Below are positions 50,084 through 59,460 of a stretch of 64,000 bases of DNA, piece after piece. Where the stretch lies: assembly GCF_000969645.2 (NCBI RefSeq), contig NZ_CP014222.1, positions 1,925,740 to 1,989,739 on the forward strand, in the 5' to 3' direction. Source of the stretch: Janthinobacterium sp. B9-8 (GTDB taxonomy: Bacteria; Pseudomonadota; Gammaproteobacteria; Burkholderiales; Chitinibacteraceae). A model generated the notes under the pieces. It was given only the letters and a program-made list of their open reading frames with translations, was not told where the DNA came from and made no database searches. Within the stretch, counting starts at the first letter, position 1; every line of letters starts with the position of its first letter. The translations under genes were made by a program, and so were the position numbers.

Positions 50084-51133
50084 ATGCGTAAACTTCTCCC
50101 CCTATTATTAGTCAGCCTGATGGGCATGGCGCACGCCGACGAAGCCTTAGTTGCCCGCGAAGATGTACAGGCTTATATCAAGGCCACCGCTGCGACACAT
50201 CAGTTTAGCGAAGAAGAGCTGGTGCAAACGCTCAGCCGCGCCACGCATAAAAGCAATGTACTGGATATCTTGGACCGCCCTTCCACCGCGCGCCCCTGGT
50301 ATACATTCCGCGTTAATTTTGTAAACCCGGCCCGCAGTTTGGCAGGGGCCAAATTCTGGCGTGAGCACGCCATTGCCATCAAAGAAATCAGCGAGCGCTA
50401 TGGGGTAGAGCCGGAAGTGATCGTAGCTATTTTGGGGGCAGAAACCAATTACGGCAAAAACACTGGCAGCTTTTATATTCTGGATGTGCTGAGCACCATC
50501 GCCTTTGATTACCCGCGCCGCGCCGAATTTTTTCAAAAAGAACTAACCGAATTCTTATTACTGGCCCGCGAAGAGAACGAAGACCCGATGAGCTTTAAAG
50601 GCTCTTACGCAGGTGCAATGGGCTGGCCGCAGTTTATGCCCTCATCGTTTCGCCAATATGCCGTGGATTACGATCAAAACGGCCATCGTGATATCTGGGC
50701 CCACCCTAACGACGCCATTGCCAGCGTGGCTAATTACTTAAAAGCACACGGCTGGGAAAAAGGCCAGGCAGCCTACGCTGCCGTCAATATCAACGCCGAT
50801 ATGAGCGATGTATTTGCCGATAAATTTAATCTGCATTACACGGTAGGCGAATTAATGCAAAAAGGCGTAGCTCCCCTTAATGAGCTGGATACCCAGCAAA
50901 AAGCGGTTTTATTTGCACTAGAAACCGAGCCTGGCTTTACCAGCCACTATCTAGGCTTTAATAATTTTTATGTCATCACCCGTTACAACAAAAGCACGCT
51001 CTATGCGACAGCGGTATTGCAGCTTTCTGAAAGTATTTTAAAAAGCTATCAGGAAGGTGAGGATTTAAAACCAGCTAAAGCCCCTGCCAACAAGCCTGCT
51101 AAGCCCGTCAAAAAACCGGGCGCTTGGCGTTAA
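50084..51133 (+). CDS. mltB: Membrane-bound lytic murein transglycosylase B
   Basis: Cleaves peptidoglycan glycan strands to 1,6-anhydro products. From ATG 50084 it has 349 residues. The signal peptide is MRKLLPLLLVSLMGMAHA; no lipobox Cys is seen, so it may be soluble in the periplasm. The catalytic Glu120 lies in ILGAETNYGKNTGSF, followed by SYAGAMGWPQFMPSSFRQYAVD and DAIASVANYLKAHGW. These match the SLT_2/MltB family. The C-terminus is rich in Lys/Pro/Ala. Confidence 0.92.
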   Translation: MRKLLPLLLVSLMGMAHADEALVAREDVQAYIKATAATHQFSEEELVQTLSRATHKSNVLDILDRPSTARPWYTFRVNFVNPARSLAGAKFWREHAIAIKEISERYGVEPEVIVAILGAETNYGKNTGSFYILDVLSTIAFDYPRRAEFFQKELTEFLLLAREENEDPMSFKGSYAGAMGWPQFMPSSFRQYAVDYDQNGHRDIWAHPNDAIASVANYLKAHGWEKGQAAYAAVNINADMSDVFADKFNLHYTVGELMQKGVAPLNELDTQQKAVLFALETEPGFTSHYLGFNNFYVITRYNKSTLYATAVLQLSESILKSYQEGEDLKPAKAPANKPAKPVKKPGAWR

Positions 51134-51141
51134 ATTTTAGG

Positions 51142-51161
51142 GTGGGCACGTTTATGCCCAC
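51142..51161. repeat. GTGGGCA hairpin after mltB
   Basis: GTGGGCA (51142-51148) pairs with TGCCCAC (51155-51161). It resembles the larger hairpin at 62460-62497, which shares AGGGTGGGCACG. Such GGGTGGGC repeats are common in proteobacterial intergenic DNA. Confidence 0.55.
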
Positions 51162-51197
51162 GCGTTCTCTGTACTCATCGCCCCCTCAAAGGCCAAT

Positions 51198-54100
51198 ATG
51201 AAAGCAAGTATCATTATTTTGATCGCAATGATTTGGGGAGGGCTACAATTTGGCGTAGGCGGGGCATTGGGCGCTGGCCTGATCGCATTTATTGGCTATC
51301 TCTATCTCAGCAAAAAATCAGCCCCATCCGAACAAAATTCTAATGCGGCAATGAATGGTAGAGATTTACAAGCATCCCACCTCACACCGCCCTTGGAGCA
51401 AAGAGTCGCGCAGCTAGAGCAATCGCTCGCCGCCTTGCAAGCCGAAGTGCAGCAGCTCAAAGAGCAAGGCAAGGACAGCATCGCCGCCAGCAGCCCGGCT
51501 TTTGAAGCGGTAAGCCCAAGCATCACGCCGGCCGCATTACACGAAGTTGAACACAGCACCGTAGAAATCAGCATACCTGCTACGCCTTATCTGGCCGATC
51601 TTCAAGCCGAAAACATCCCAGCGACCAGCGCTCAATCGATTACCACTGAAACAAACGACTCCTCAGCGATCACGCCTTCTGAGACCAGCGCGATTGATAG
51701 GGTCGCGGCGCTCAGCCAGCAAGCCGCAATAAGTAGCCCAGCCATCGCAGCTGAAACAAGCGATGAATCAACGCTCCCTTCCTCGGAGACCAATGCTGTT
51801 GACCTAGCCGCTGCAGTCACCCCCCGCAGCCAGCAAGCAGTACCAAGCCGCCCTGCACCCCCACTCCCCCTGCTGCCAGCAGAGCCAGACTGGCTTAGCG
51901 AGCAATTATCCAAAGCCTTTAAAATGGGCAAAGACTGGCTACTGGGTGGCAATACCGTGGTGCGGGTCGGGATACTGATTCTCTTTTTTGGCGTGGCGTT
52001 TTTACTTAAATTTGCCGCCGACAACAGCATGCTGCCAGTGGAGTTTCGCTTTGCAGGCACGGCCATTGGTGCCATTGCACTCTTGGTGATTGGCTGGCGA
52101 TTGCGTGACAAGCGCCGCGAATATGCCTTGATTATGCAAGGCGGCGGCGTGGGCGTGTTGTATCTCACCGCCTTTACCGCGCTGAAATTTGCCGTGATTC
52201 CTGCCGGATTTGCGCTGGTATTTTTGGTCTTGGTCGGCGTATTTTCGGCCATTTTAGCCATCAAACAAGACGCCAGATCGCTGGCGGTGATGGGCATTAC
52301 CGGTGGTTTTTTAGCGCCGATTCTGACATCCACCGGCCACGGCAGCCATATCGCCCTGTTTAGCTATTTTGCCCTGCTTAATGCCGGTATTTTTGCGATG
52401 GCTTGGTATAAAACATGGCGGCCGCTTAATTTACTGGGCTTTGTGTTTACCTTTGGGATTGCCACAAGCTGGGGCGCGCTTAAATATAAGCCTGAGCTAC
52501 TCGCCAGCACCGAGCCGTTTTTAATCTTATTTTTCCTGTTTTATGTGGGCATTGCCCTGCTCTACGCCCTACGCCAGCAAGTTGCACTCAAAAGCTATGT
52601 AGACGGCACGCTGATCTTTGGCACGCCGCTGGCCGCGTTTGGCCTGCAAGCCGCGCTGGTCCACGGCATTGAATTTGCACTGGCCGGTAGTGCCGTCGTG
52701 CTCTCTGCTTTCTATCTTTTAATTGCCCAGTTTTTAAGGGCAAAAAAACGCGACGAGCTGCGTTTACTGTTTGAAGCGCTGCTTGCGCTGGGCGTGCTGT
52801 TTGCCACGCTGGCCATCCCACTGGCCTTTGATGCCCGCACCACCTCCGCCAGTTGGGCGGTTGAAGCCGCAGCGATTATCTGGGTGAGCCTGCGCCAGCA
52901 ACGTTTACGCTCGCTCTGCTGCGCTTTAGCTTTGCAAGTGATTGCAGGCATTGCCTTCTTTAATCATGCTGGCCCCCTACCTGATGATGCCCTAGCCATT
53001 CTGAACAGCGGCTATATCGGCGGCCTGATGCTAGCCCTGTCAGGCTTTTTCAGCGCCTATTTAATGCAAAAAGAAGCGGCTCTGGCGTGGTTTAAGCCTG
53101 GAAAAATTATTTCACCCCTTCTCGCTGCCTGGGGGTTGCTGTGGTGGACGGGCGCAGGCCTGAATGAAATCTGGCAATTTATTCTCCACACAGAGCAATC
53201 CTCAGCCATCGCCCTGTTTGCAGCTTTCAGTGCGCTGCTCGCCAGCCTTGCTTGCAAAAAATGGCAATGGCCACTGCTGCGCCTACCTGCTCTGGCGCTG
53301 TTTCCTGTGTTGGCGCTGATCAGCATGCAGGTATTAGCAACGCATCTTCATCCACTGGCGGGCTGGGGCTTGCTTGCATGGCCGCTTACCCTGCCGCTAG
53401 CGCTTTATTTATTGTGGCGGCATAAAGACGAAGATCAACAAGCGTTGCCCATCCTGCACACCGTCGGCATTTGGCTGACAAGCATTTTAGTTGCCGCCGA
53501 ATTAGCATGGTTGATTAGCCAAGCCGTACCAGAAGGCGTATGGCGTACCACCGCATGGCCGATCATTTGCGCCGCCGTGCTCTGGCTGCTAGCCAGCTAC
53601 GGCAACAAAATACGCTGGCCGATTGCCCGCTATCCACAAACCTATTTTATTGCGGGCGCGGCACCGCTGGCGGCAGGTTTGCTGCTGTGGGCGCTGTTTG
53701 CGCTGGGCAGCAATGGCAATCCTGATCCGCTGCCGTATTTACCGCTGCTTAACCCGCTCGATATTGCCCTTGGCTTAGGCGTGGTGGCGCTCTTAGCTTG
53801 GAAGCGTCGCTTAATCAACTTACAGTTGCTTGATTTATCCAAGCTGACCGCCCCCATCCTGCTCGCCATTGGCTTTCTCTGGCTTAACGCCATACTGCTC
53901 AGGGTGTTTCACCATTGGGGTGGTGAGGTTTACAGCCTGATGACCTTGATTGATTCACTCAGAATACAAGCGATATTTGCGCTGTTCTGGAGCGGCGTAT
54001 CCACAATCGCCATACTCATGCTAAAACGCTTTGCCAAAGAAGAATCCTACGGCTCGATAGCCGCACGCCACGCATTGCGCGGCATATTGCTGGTGCTTTG

Positions 54101-55025
54101 GGCATGGCTATTGGCTGCCAACTTTAGCGATGGCAGCTTGCTCAATGTTCGCTATCTGCCGCTGCTTAATTTACTAGAGCTGGCGCAACTGGCGGTTCTT
54201 GGCGCGCTGTATCTGGCCTGGCGTGATTTCAAATCGACATCCGCCGATGCCGAGCTACCCAACTGGCTGGCGTATGCCACCCTTGCTACCTTATTTATCT
54301 GGTTTAACGGTGCCTTGCTGCGCAGCCTGCATCACCTGCTGGCCTTCCCGTTCTCTTTATTAGAAGCGCTGCATTCCAGCAACTTGCAACAAATACTCAT
54401 GCTGGCTTGGGGGCTGTTTTCATTGGCCGCGCTCCAATTTGCCAAACGGGACAGCATGTTGCGCCTGCTGGCCATTGCCTGCGCGCCCGTGATGTTGGTG
54501 ATGTGGCTATGGACTTTCTACGCCAACCTCAGCGAGGCTGGCAGCCGCTGGCCGCTGATCAATCCGCTCGATTTAATCCAGATCGGCATCTTTGCCCTAC
54601 TCGGCCTATGGCTCTACCGCGTGGACAAGCTGCGCGGTGGCCTGCCGATGCAATGGCTTAAAATCGGCACCGGTGCCACGCTATTTGTCTGGCTGAACGG
54701 CGTTTTGCTGCGCACCTTGCATCATTGGGGCGATGTGCCCTATCTGCTCGGGCCGCTCTTGCAATCAACGCTAGTGCAAGCTTCGCTGTCGATATTCTGG
54801 ACCGTGCTGGCCTTTGGCTTAATGCTGTTTGCCACGCGCAAAACCGACAGATCACTCTGGTTTAGCGGCGCAGCGCTATTGGTTGTCGTGGTTGCTAAGC
54901 TGTTTATGCTCGATCTATCCAGAATCAGCGGGATCGAGCGCATCATCAGCTTTATTGGCGTAGGCGTCTTACTGCTTATCATTGGCTATTTATCGCCGCT
55001 GCCACCCAAGAAGGAAGAGCCATGA
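51198..55025 (+). CDS. DUF2339 polytopic membrane protein
   Basis: A 1275-residue protein of unknown function. Residues 1-35 form one or two membrane helices. About 60-100 is a predicted coiled coil (EQRVAQLEQSLAALQAEVQQLKEQ). An Ala/Ser/Thr-rich linker follows to about 230. From LLGGNTVVRVGILILFFGVAFLLKFAADN onward there are some 25-30 membrane helices rich in Leu, Ala and Trp. This matches the DUF2339 family, including the GGNTVVRVG entry motif and ISGIERIISFIGVGVLLLIIGY at the end. The stop overlaps the next gene by four bases. No mechanism is known; an envelope role is inferred. Confidence 0.9.
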   Translation: MKASIIILIAMIWGGLQFGVGGALGAGLIAFIGYLYLSKKSAPSEQNSNAAMNGRDLQASHLTPPLEQRVAQLEQSLAALQAEVQQLKEQGKDSIAASSPAFEAVSPSITPAALHEVEHSTVEISIPATPYLADLQAENIPATSAQSITTETNDSSAITPSETSAIDRVAALSQQAAISSPAIAAETSDESTLPSSETNAVDLAAAVTPRSQQAVPSRPAPPLPLLPAEPDWLSEQLSKAFKMGKDWLLGGNTVVRVGILILFFGVAFLLKFAADNSMLPVEFRFAGTAIGAIALLVIGWRLRDKRREYALIMQGGGVGVLYLTAFTALKFAVIPAGFALVFLVLVGVFSAILAIKQDARSLAVMGITGGFLAPILTSTGHGSHIALFSYFALLNAGIFAMAWYKTWRPLNLLGFVFTFGIATSWGALKYKPELLASTEPFLILFFLFYVGIALLYALRQQVALKSYVDGTLIFGTPLAAFGLQAALVHGIEFALAGSAVVLSAFYLLIAQFLRAKKRDELRLLFEALLALGVLFATLAIPLAFDARTTSASWAVEAAAIIWVSLRQQRLRSLCCALALQVIAGIAFFNHAGPLPDDALAILNSGYIGGLMLALSGFFSAYLMQKEAALAWFKPGKIISPLLAAWGLLWWTGAGLNEIWQFILHTEQSSAIALFAAFSALLASLACKKWQWPLLRLPALALFPVLALISMQVLATHLHPLAGWGLLAWPLTLPLALYLLWRHKDEDQQALPILHTVGIWLTSILVAAELAWLISQAVPEGVWRTTAWPIICAAVLWLLASYGNKIRWPIARYPQTYFIAGAAPLAAGLLLWALFALGSNGNPDPLPYLPLLNPLDIALGLGVVALLAWKRRLINLQLLDLSKLTAPILLAIGFLWLNAILLRVFHHWGGEVYSLMTLIDSLRIQAIFALFWSGVSTIAILMLKRFAKEESYGSIAARHALRGILLVLWAWLLAANFSDGSLLNVRYLPLLNLLELAQLAVLGALYLAWRDFKSTSADAELPNWLAYATLATLFIWFNGALLRSLHHLLAFPFSLLEALHSSNLQQILMLAWGLFSLAALQFAKRDSMLRLLAIACAPVMLVMWLWTFYANLSEAGSRWPLINPLDLIQIGIFALLGLWLYRVDKLRGGLPMQWLKIGTGATLFVWLNGVLLRTLHHWGDVPYLLGPLLQSTLVQASLSIFWTVLAFGLMLFATRKTDRSLWFSGAALLVVVVAKLFMLDLSRISGIERIISFIGVGVLLLIIGYLSPLPPKKEEP

Positions 55026-56347
55026 GATTAATCTGCATACTGATCTTATGTATCAGCCCCTTGGCTTGGGCAAAAAACCCCACGCCAGTACCGCTGCCAT
55101 CGCCGCTGACACCGGCTGTTTTTAGCCATCAGCAAATATTGCTACTCAGCGAGTCGTCGCCCTTCTACCGGCTGGATGTGCCTATCACGGTGTACCAATT
55201 TAGCCAGCGGGCCGATTTGGGCGATCTGCGGGTCTTTAACGCCGCAGGTGAACTGGTGCCCTATGCACTGGAAACAAGAGCAGCCCCGCAGCAAAATCAG
55301 CTTAGCCAGACCTCCCTGCGTTTTTTTCCTTATGACAGCAAGGCCAGCATTGAACAGCGTGATATTTCTATTCAGATCCGCAGCGACGGGCAGTTGAGCG
55401 CGCAGAGTCATACGTTCAGCAAGCAGCAAGAGAGCAGCTATATTGTTGACGCCTCACAAATCAAAGGGCAACTTGAGTCGCTGATTCTGGGCTGGCAAGA
55501 AGCCAACTATCAGGGCCAGATCAGGCTGGCGGCCAGCGACGATTTGCAACAATGGCAAGCGCTAGGCAGCACAGAAATCATCCAGCTCGATTACCAAGGG
55601 CAAACGCTCAGCCAGCCGAAAGTGGAATTGGGCGGCATCCGCGCCAAATATCTGCGCATCAGCAGCGACACCCCGCTCACGCTTAAAGAAGTGCGCTTGC
55701 AATCATCAATTGAGCAATCTGCTCCGGCAAAAAGAGCATGGCTAGCACCCGTCACGGCCCAGCTCAGCCAAGACGAGTATCTGTTTGATCTTGGCGTGCA
55801 TGCACCGATCGACAGGCTGGAGATAGCCTTGCCACAGCTCAACACGGTAGTGCAAGCATCACTAGCAAGCCGTGCCACCCCTGCCGAGCCATGGCAGAAC
55901 GCGCAAAGCGGCGTGCTTTATCGTCTACAAGGAAAAACAGCTGAGGCCCACAGCCCCGCGCTATCCATCTCCCCCAATAACCATCGCTACTGGCGCTTAA
56001 GCGTCAATCAAAATAGCGGCGGGCTAGGCCAGGGCCTACCTCAATTGAAAGCAGGCTGGACACCCCAGCAAATCGCCTTCGTCGCCCGCGGGCAAGCGCC
56101 ATTTACGCTGTCTTTTGGCAATATGCGGGTGAATAGTGCGGCGATCAACTCGGCGGATTTAATCATCGGCAACGCGGTGGCATCGGCTGTAGCGGGCGCT
56201 TTGCAGAATAAAACCACTCCCCTCGCACCGGCCATCGCCAGCGAGCCCTCATCCGCCCGCAGCTATGGACTATGGGCGGCGCTGGTTTTGGCGGTGGGAG
56301 TATTAGGGGGAATGGCCTGGAAACTCATACGACCAGCACAGGGCTAA
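55022..56347 (+). CDS. DUF3999 exported membrane-anchored protein
   Basis: A 441-residue protein: signal peptide (MRLICILILCISPLAWA), a large beta-rich extracytoplasmic part (DLRVFNAAGELVPYAL, AKYLRISSDTPLTLKEVRLQ, FTLSFGNMRVNSAAI), and a single C-terminal membrane helix (about 415-433, GLWAALVLAVGVLGGMAWKL). This is the DUF3999 layout, which is often next to DUF2339 genes. ATG overlaps the upstream stop by four bases, so the two are translationally coupled. Function unknown; parts of the ectodomain resemble discoidin-like carbohydrate-binding folds (inference). Confidence 0.85.
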   Translation: MRLICILILCISPLAWAKNPTPVPLPSPLTPAVFSHQQILLLSESSPFYRLDVPITVYQFSQRADLGDLRVFNAAGELVPYALETRAAPQQNQLSQTSLRFFPYDSKASIEQRDISIQIRSDGQLSAQSHTFSKQQESSYIVDASQIKGQLESLILGWQEANYQGQIRLAASDDLQQWQALGSTEIIQLDYQGQTLSQPKVELGGIRAKYLRISSDTPLTLKEVRLQSSIEQSAPAKRAWLAPVTAQLSQDEYLFDLGVHAPIDRLEIALPQLNTVVQASLASRATPAEPWQNAQSGVLYRLQGKTAEAHSPALSISPNNHRYWRLSVNQNSGGLGQGLPQLKAGWTPQQIAFVARGQAPFTLSFGNMRVNSAAINSADLIIGNAVASAVAGALQNKTTPLAPAIASEPSSARSYGLWAALVLAVGVLGGMAWKLIRPAQG

Positions 56348-56350
56348 ACC

Positions 56351-57091
56351 ATGTCGGATCACTTTTCTAAGGTTGCAACACACTATTTCGCAAGCAGGCC
56401 GCATTACCCCGCAGCCCTTTTTGAGTGGCTAGCCAGCCAATGCCCCGAGCGACAACGGGCATGGGATTGCGGTGCGGGAAGTGGTCAGGCCTCAACCGCG
56501 CTTGCCTTGCACTTTGATTCGGTATTAGCCACCGACATCAGCCAGGCGCAGCTTGATTTACTCCCTGGTAATCCAAAGATTCTCACTCTTTGCACTACTG
56601 CAGCAGACAGCCAGTTGCCCCCCAATAGCGTGGATCTTATTTGCATCGCCCAAGCACTGCACTGGTTTGATTTAGATGCTTTTTATTTAGAAGCTAAGCG
56701 AGTTTTAAAAAAGGAGGGGCTGATTGCTGCCTGGTGCTACGGCACACCCGTCATAGACCATCCGCAAATTAATCATTTATTCCAAACGTTTTACCAAAGC
56801 GGCGTTGGCGCATATTGGCCGCCAGAAAGAAAACACGTTGAAAATGGCTACACCGATCTCCCCTTCCCCTTTACCCGACTGGCCTGCCCAAGCTTTGAAC
56901 TCAAGGAAAAATGGCAGCTTGAGCAATTAATTGCCTATGTGCAAAGCTGGTCAGCCACCGCTCGCTTTATTGAAGAAAAAGGCTTCAACCCCGTTGAGGC
57001 ACTCAAGAACGCGCTGGCAGAGCACTGGCAAACCGAGCACACCATCAGCTGGCCCATTACCTTACTGATAGGGGCGAACTGCCCTGAGTAG
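56351..57091 (+). CDS. SAM-dependent class I methyltransferase
   Basis: A 246-residue methyltransferase: motif I AWDCGAGSGQASTAL (about 38-52), then ATDISQAQLD, and VDLICIAQALHWFDLDAFYLEAKRVLKKEGLIAAW as the typical methyltransferase-11 block. The overall pattern is that of the TMT1/YafE-like group. The substrate is unknown. It starts four bases after DUF3999 and probably closes that operon, though no functional link is known. Its last 35 bases overlap the convergent lipoprotein gene. Confidence 0.87.
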   Translation: MSDHFSKVATHYFASRPHYPAALFEWLASQCPERQRAWDCGAGSGQASTALALHFDSVLATDISQAQLDLLPGNPKILTLCTTAADSQLPPNSVDLICIAQALHWFDLDAFYLEAKRVLKKEGLIAAWCYGTPVIDHPQINHLFQTFYQSGVGAYWPPERKHVENGYTDLPFPFTRLACPSFELKEKWQLEQLIAYVQSWSATARFIEEKGFNPVEALKNALAEHWQTEHTISWPITLLIGANCPE

Positions 57092-59126
57092 CTTTAAGGC
57101 TGCGGATCAATCGGATCAGCGCTGTGGATGGAGGCAGCTCGGGTGCTGTAGCTTGCCTATCCTGGCTCAGCACATGCGGTAATGATACAAGCCGTCTGAA
57201 TAAGAAACTTGCACCGCTATTGCCAGTGCCTTGCCGGGCAAACGGCAAATTAAGATTAGCCCAATCATTATAATCACTTAATACAGAGAGGCTTGAATCC
57301 TGATTAATATCCCGCGAATAAGCCACTGTATTCTGACTGCCATTTGTATTCCAATCGGCATAAAACCCGGCATTATTCCCTCTGCCTATCAAGGCAGATT
57401 CAATTAAGGCATTTTCATTTAAATTTACACTGCTGCCATCCGAGAAATCCATACGATAATCTGTGCTGCAAGGGCTGGCATCTAAGCTGCAGATACCGCC
57501 CCAGCTAAAGCCCAGCGCATTGTTGTTAAGGTAATAACGTTGCACCGCACCCGCCGCCTTGGGATCTGTACCAAGGCCCGGCAATTGGTAGAGATAATTC
57601 ATCACGCTATAGTAATTAGGCTTGTAGTTATTCGCTTGATTACCCCCATGCTCTAAACCAAAATTATGGCCTAATTCATGCATGATGGTGCTGGCCTGAT
57701 AATTCAGTAATAAGTTTGTATTACTTCCCGAGCCGCTTGATAAGCCCCAATTACCTAATGTCACCAGTAAATCATTGCCATTGATTTCAGCCAAGCCTGA
57801 AGAGCCTGCCGAGCCATCCAGCTCTTGCGAGTTTGCCATTAATAGATAATGAAATATCGTTTTGCGCCGAATATCCAAACTCGCCGATTTATAGCTATAT
57901 AAAGAGGCGCAGCCTGTTTTACTATCTAAGCTAATACATTTCGCATAAGTCACGGTATTGGCCCCTCCTGCCAAACCACCGCCTAAATGAAATAAGGCCG
58001 GATTAAACGTAGCGGCGTAAAGGCTGCCGGTATCAAAATGAATGCTAAAGCCTCTGGCTGTGAAAACGTCCACCACTTTTTGCAGCGCCTCTTTACGCGG
58101 AGTAATACCGGCATCGCTGGAAGCCATATGATCGACTTGCACAAAGATATCGCGCTGGCTCGTTCTGGCCCCCATCGCGAATAAATCTAAACCCGCAAAC
58201 GTGCCACTCTCTACTTCTGCGCTATCAGGAATCCCATCATTATCACTATCCACCGCTGTGGCGGGCACATCGTTAGGCCCGCCGGGCGTAGCAAAGGGAA
58301 TCTGTACCCAATCTACGGTGCTCTTGCTATTGGCCTGTAGCGGAAAAGGCCGCGCTAAAGACTTACCATAATCTTGCGATGTAGCAGGCAAGGCAGCCAC
58401 ATTTGCCCCTGCCCATGCCGCACTTGTTAAAGGCACATGGCTGCTATTGCCAAAGCGAACAAAATCCAAAGTAGCCCCCGCAAAAGTCAGCTCCACAGCG
58501 CCATTGGCATCCCAAAAAGGCACAGCCTCGCCGTTTTTGATATAAGCCGCTTGGCTGTTATCGCTTACGCTATCGTCTATTTTTGCAATCACCACAAAAT
58601 AGCCGCCCGCTGCCAGCGTGATTGCAGGCAGGCTAAAGCTAACGGGCGAGACAGATAGGGTAAAAGGGGAAGAGCGTAAGCCGGAACGCGTGCGCAAGCT
58701 AACCCCACTGAGCGACACCGCGCTGCTCCCTGGGTTATGAATTTCTACCCACGCACCCGCGTTAGTTGAATCATTGGTGGAAACTTCGCTGATTAATAAA
58801 CCTGCATTGGCGGCAGTAACAGGTGTTGGTGTAGGAACAGGGCTAGGCTGAGGGCTGGGAGCAGGGCTAGGCGCTAAAGTAGGAGTAAGCGTAGGGCTAG
58901 GGCTGGAGCTTGGTAAAAAAGTAGGGACGGCACTGGGCTGAGGCGCGGCGGTAGGCGTTGCCGTAGGTGGGGTAGTTGGCGTTGCCGTCGGTAAAGGCGT
59001 CGTCGTCACGATCGAGGTAGCAGGTGTCGGCGCAACGCTATCCCCCGAGCCGCCTCCCCCGCCCCCGCCGCAGGCTGTTAAGCTGATCGATGCCAACAAT
59101 AGATAATACGGCGCAGTTGGTTTCAT
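57057..59126 (-). CDS. Lipoprotein with lamin-tail domain and metzincin-type zinc protease domain
   Basis: A 689-residue predicted lipoprotein. Lipobox LTAC with Cys19, then a run of eight Gly broken near its end by Ser. A Pro/Thr/Ser linker spans about 31-103. A lamin-tail (LTD) domain lies at about 107-225 (LLISEVSTNDSTNAGAWVEI). DSDNDGIPDSAEVE at 293-306 is a calcium-binding, thrombospondin-type-3-like repeat. The catalytic domain has His483, Glu484, His487 and His493 in IMHELGHNFGLEHGG with a Met-turn Met509 in YYSVMNYLYQ, the metzincin arrangement. It has a strong chance of being an active surface or secreted protease; substrate unknown. It converges on the methyltransferase gene, overlapping by 35 bases. 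Confidence 0.85.
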   Translation of the reverse strand: MKPTAPYYLLLASISLTACGGGGGGGSGDSVAPTPATSIVTTTPLPTATPTTPPTATPTAAPQPSAVPTFLPSSSPSPTLTPTLAPSPAPSPQPSPVPTPTPVTAANAGLLISEVSTNDSTNAGAWVEIHNPGSSAVSLSGVSLRTRSGLRSSPFTLSVSPVSFSLPAITLAAGGYFVVIAKIDDSVSDNSQAAYIKNGEAVPFWDANGAVELTFAGATLDFVRFGNSSHVPLTSAAWAGANVAALPATSQDYGKSLARPFPLQANSKSTVDWVQIPFATPGGPNDVPATAVDSDNDGIPDSAEVESGTFAGLDLFAMGARTSQRDIFVQVDHMASSDAGITPRKEALQKVVDVFTARGFSIHFDTGSLYAATFNPALFHLGGGLAGGANTVTYAKCISLDSKTGCASLYSYKSASLDIRRKTIFHYLLMANSQELDGSAGSSGLAEINGNDLLVTLGNWGLSSGSGSNTNLLLNYQASTIMHELGHNFGLEHGGNQANNYKPNYYSVMNYLYQLPGLGTDPKAAGAVQRYYLNNNALGFSWGGICSLDASPCSTDYRMDFSDGSSVNLNENALIESALIGRGNNAGFYADWNTNGSQNTVAYSRDINQDSSLSVLSDYNDWANLNLPFARQGTGNSGASFLFRRLVSLPHVLSQDRQATAPELPPSTALIRLIRSLKATQGSSPLSVR

Positions 59127-59298
59127 TCAGCCAGCCCCTTGTTCCGACCTAAACGCATCCCGGCGCAAACCTACGCCCCCTCATTACCATAGCAAACAGA
59201 CGATTGCTCGGCAGGGAATCATTGGCGGATCAGAATGGGGATATGGGTATAAAGACTTGCCACCTTACAACCAGTAAGCAGAAATACCTCCCTAACAT

Positions 59299-59417
59299 AA
59301 AACCCAAATCTTAAACCACGGAGAAAAGGGAGAACACGGAGGGCCACGGAGAAAAACGTATATACAAGGTTTTCTCCGTGAAACTCCGTGTTCTCGGTGT
59401 TTCAAGATTTGGGTTTT
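59299..59417. repeat. Dispersed long-inverted-repeat element, copy 4 (type II)
   Basis: Left end AAAACCCAAATCTTAAACCA, right end TTTCAAGATTTGGGTTTT. The inner arms are CACGGAG-rich on the left and CTCCGTG-rich on the right. The arms match over at least 35 bases with few mismatches. It lies just downstream of recJ (59461), within the 330-base gap before the lipoprotein gene. Confidence 0.88.
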
Positions 59418-59460
59418 GGTGTGGGGCATAAGCTCTCAGGGAGCACTCAACACCAAACCT

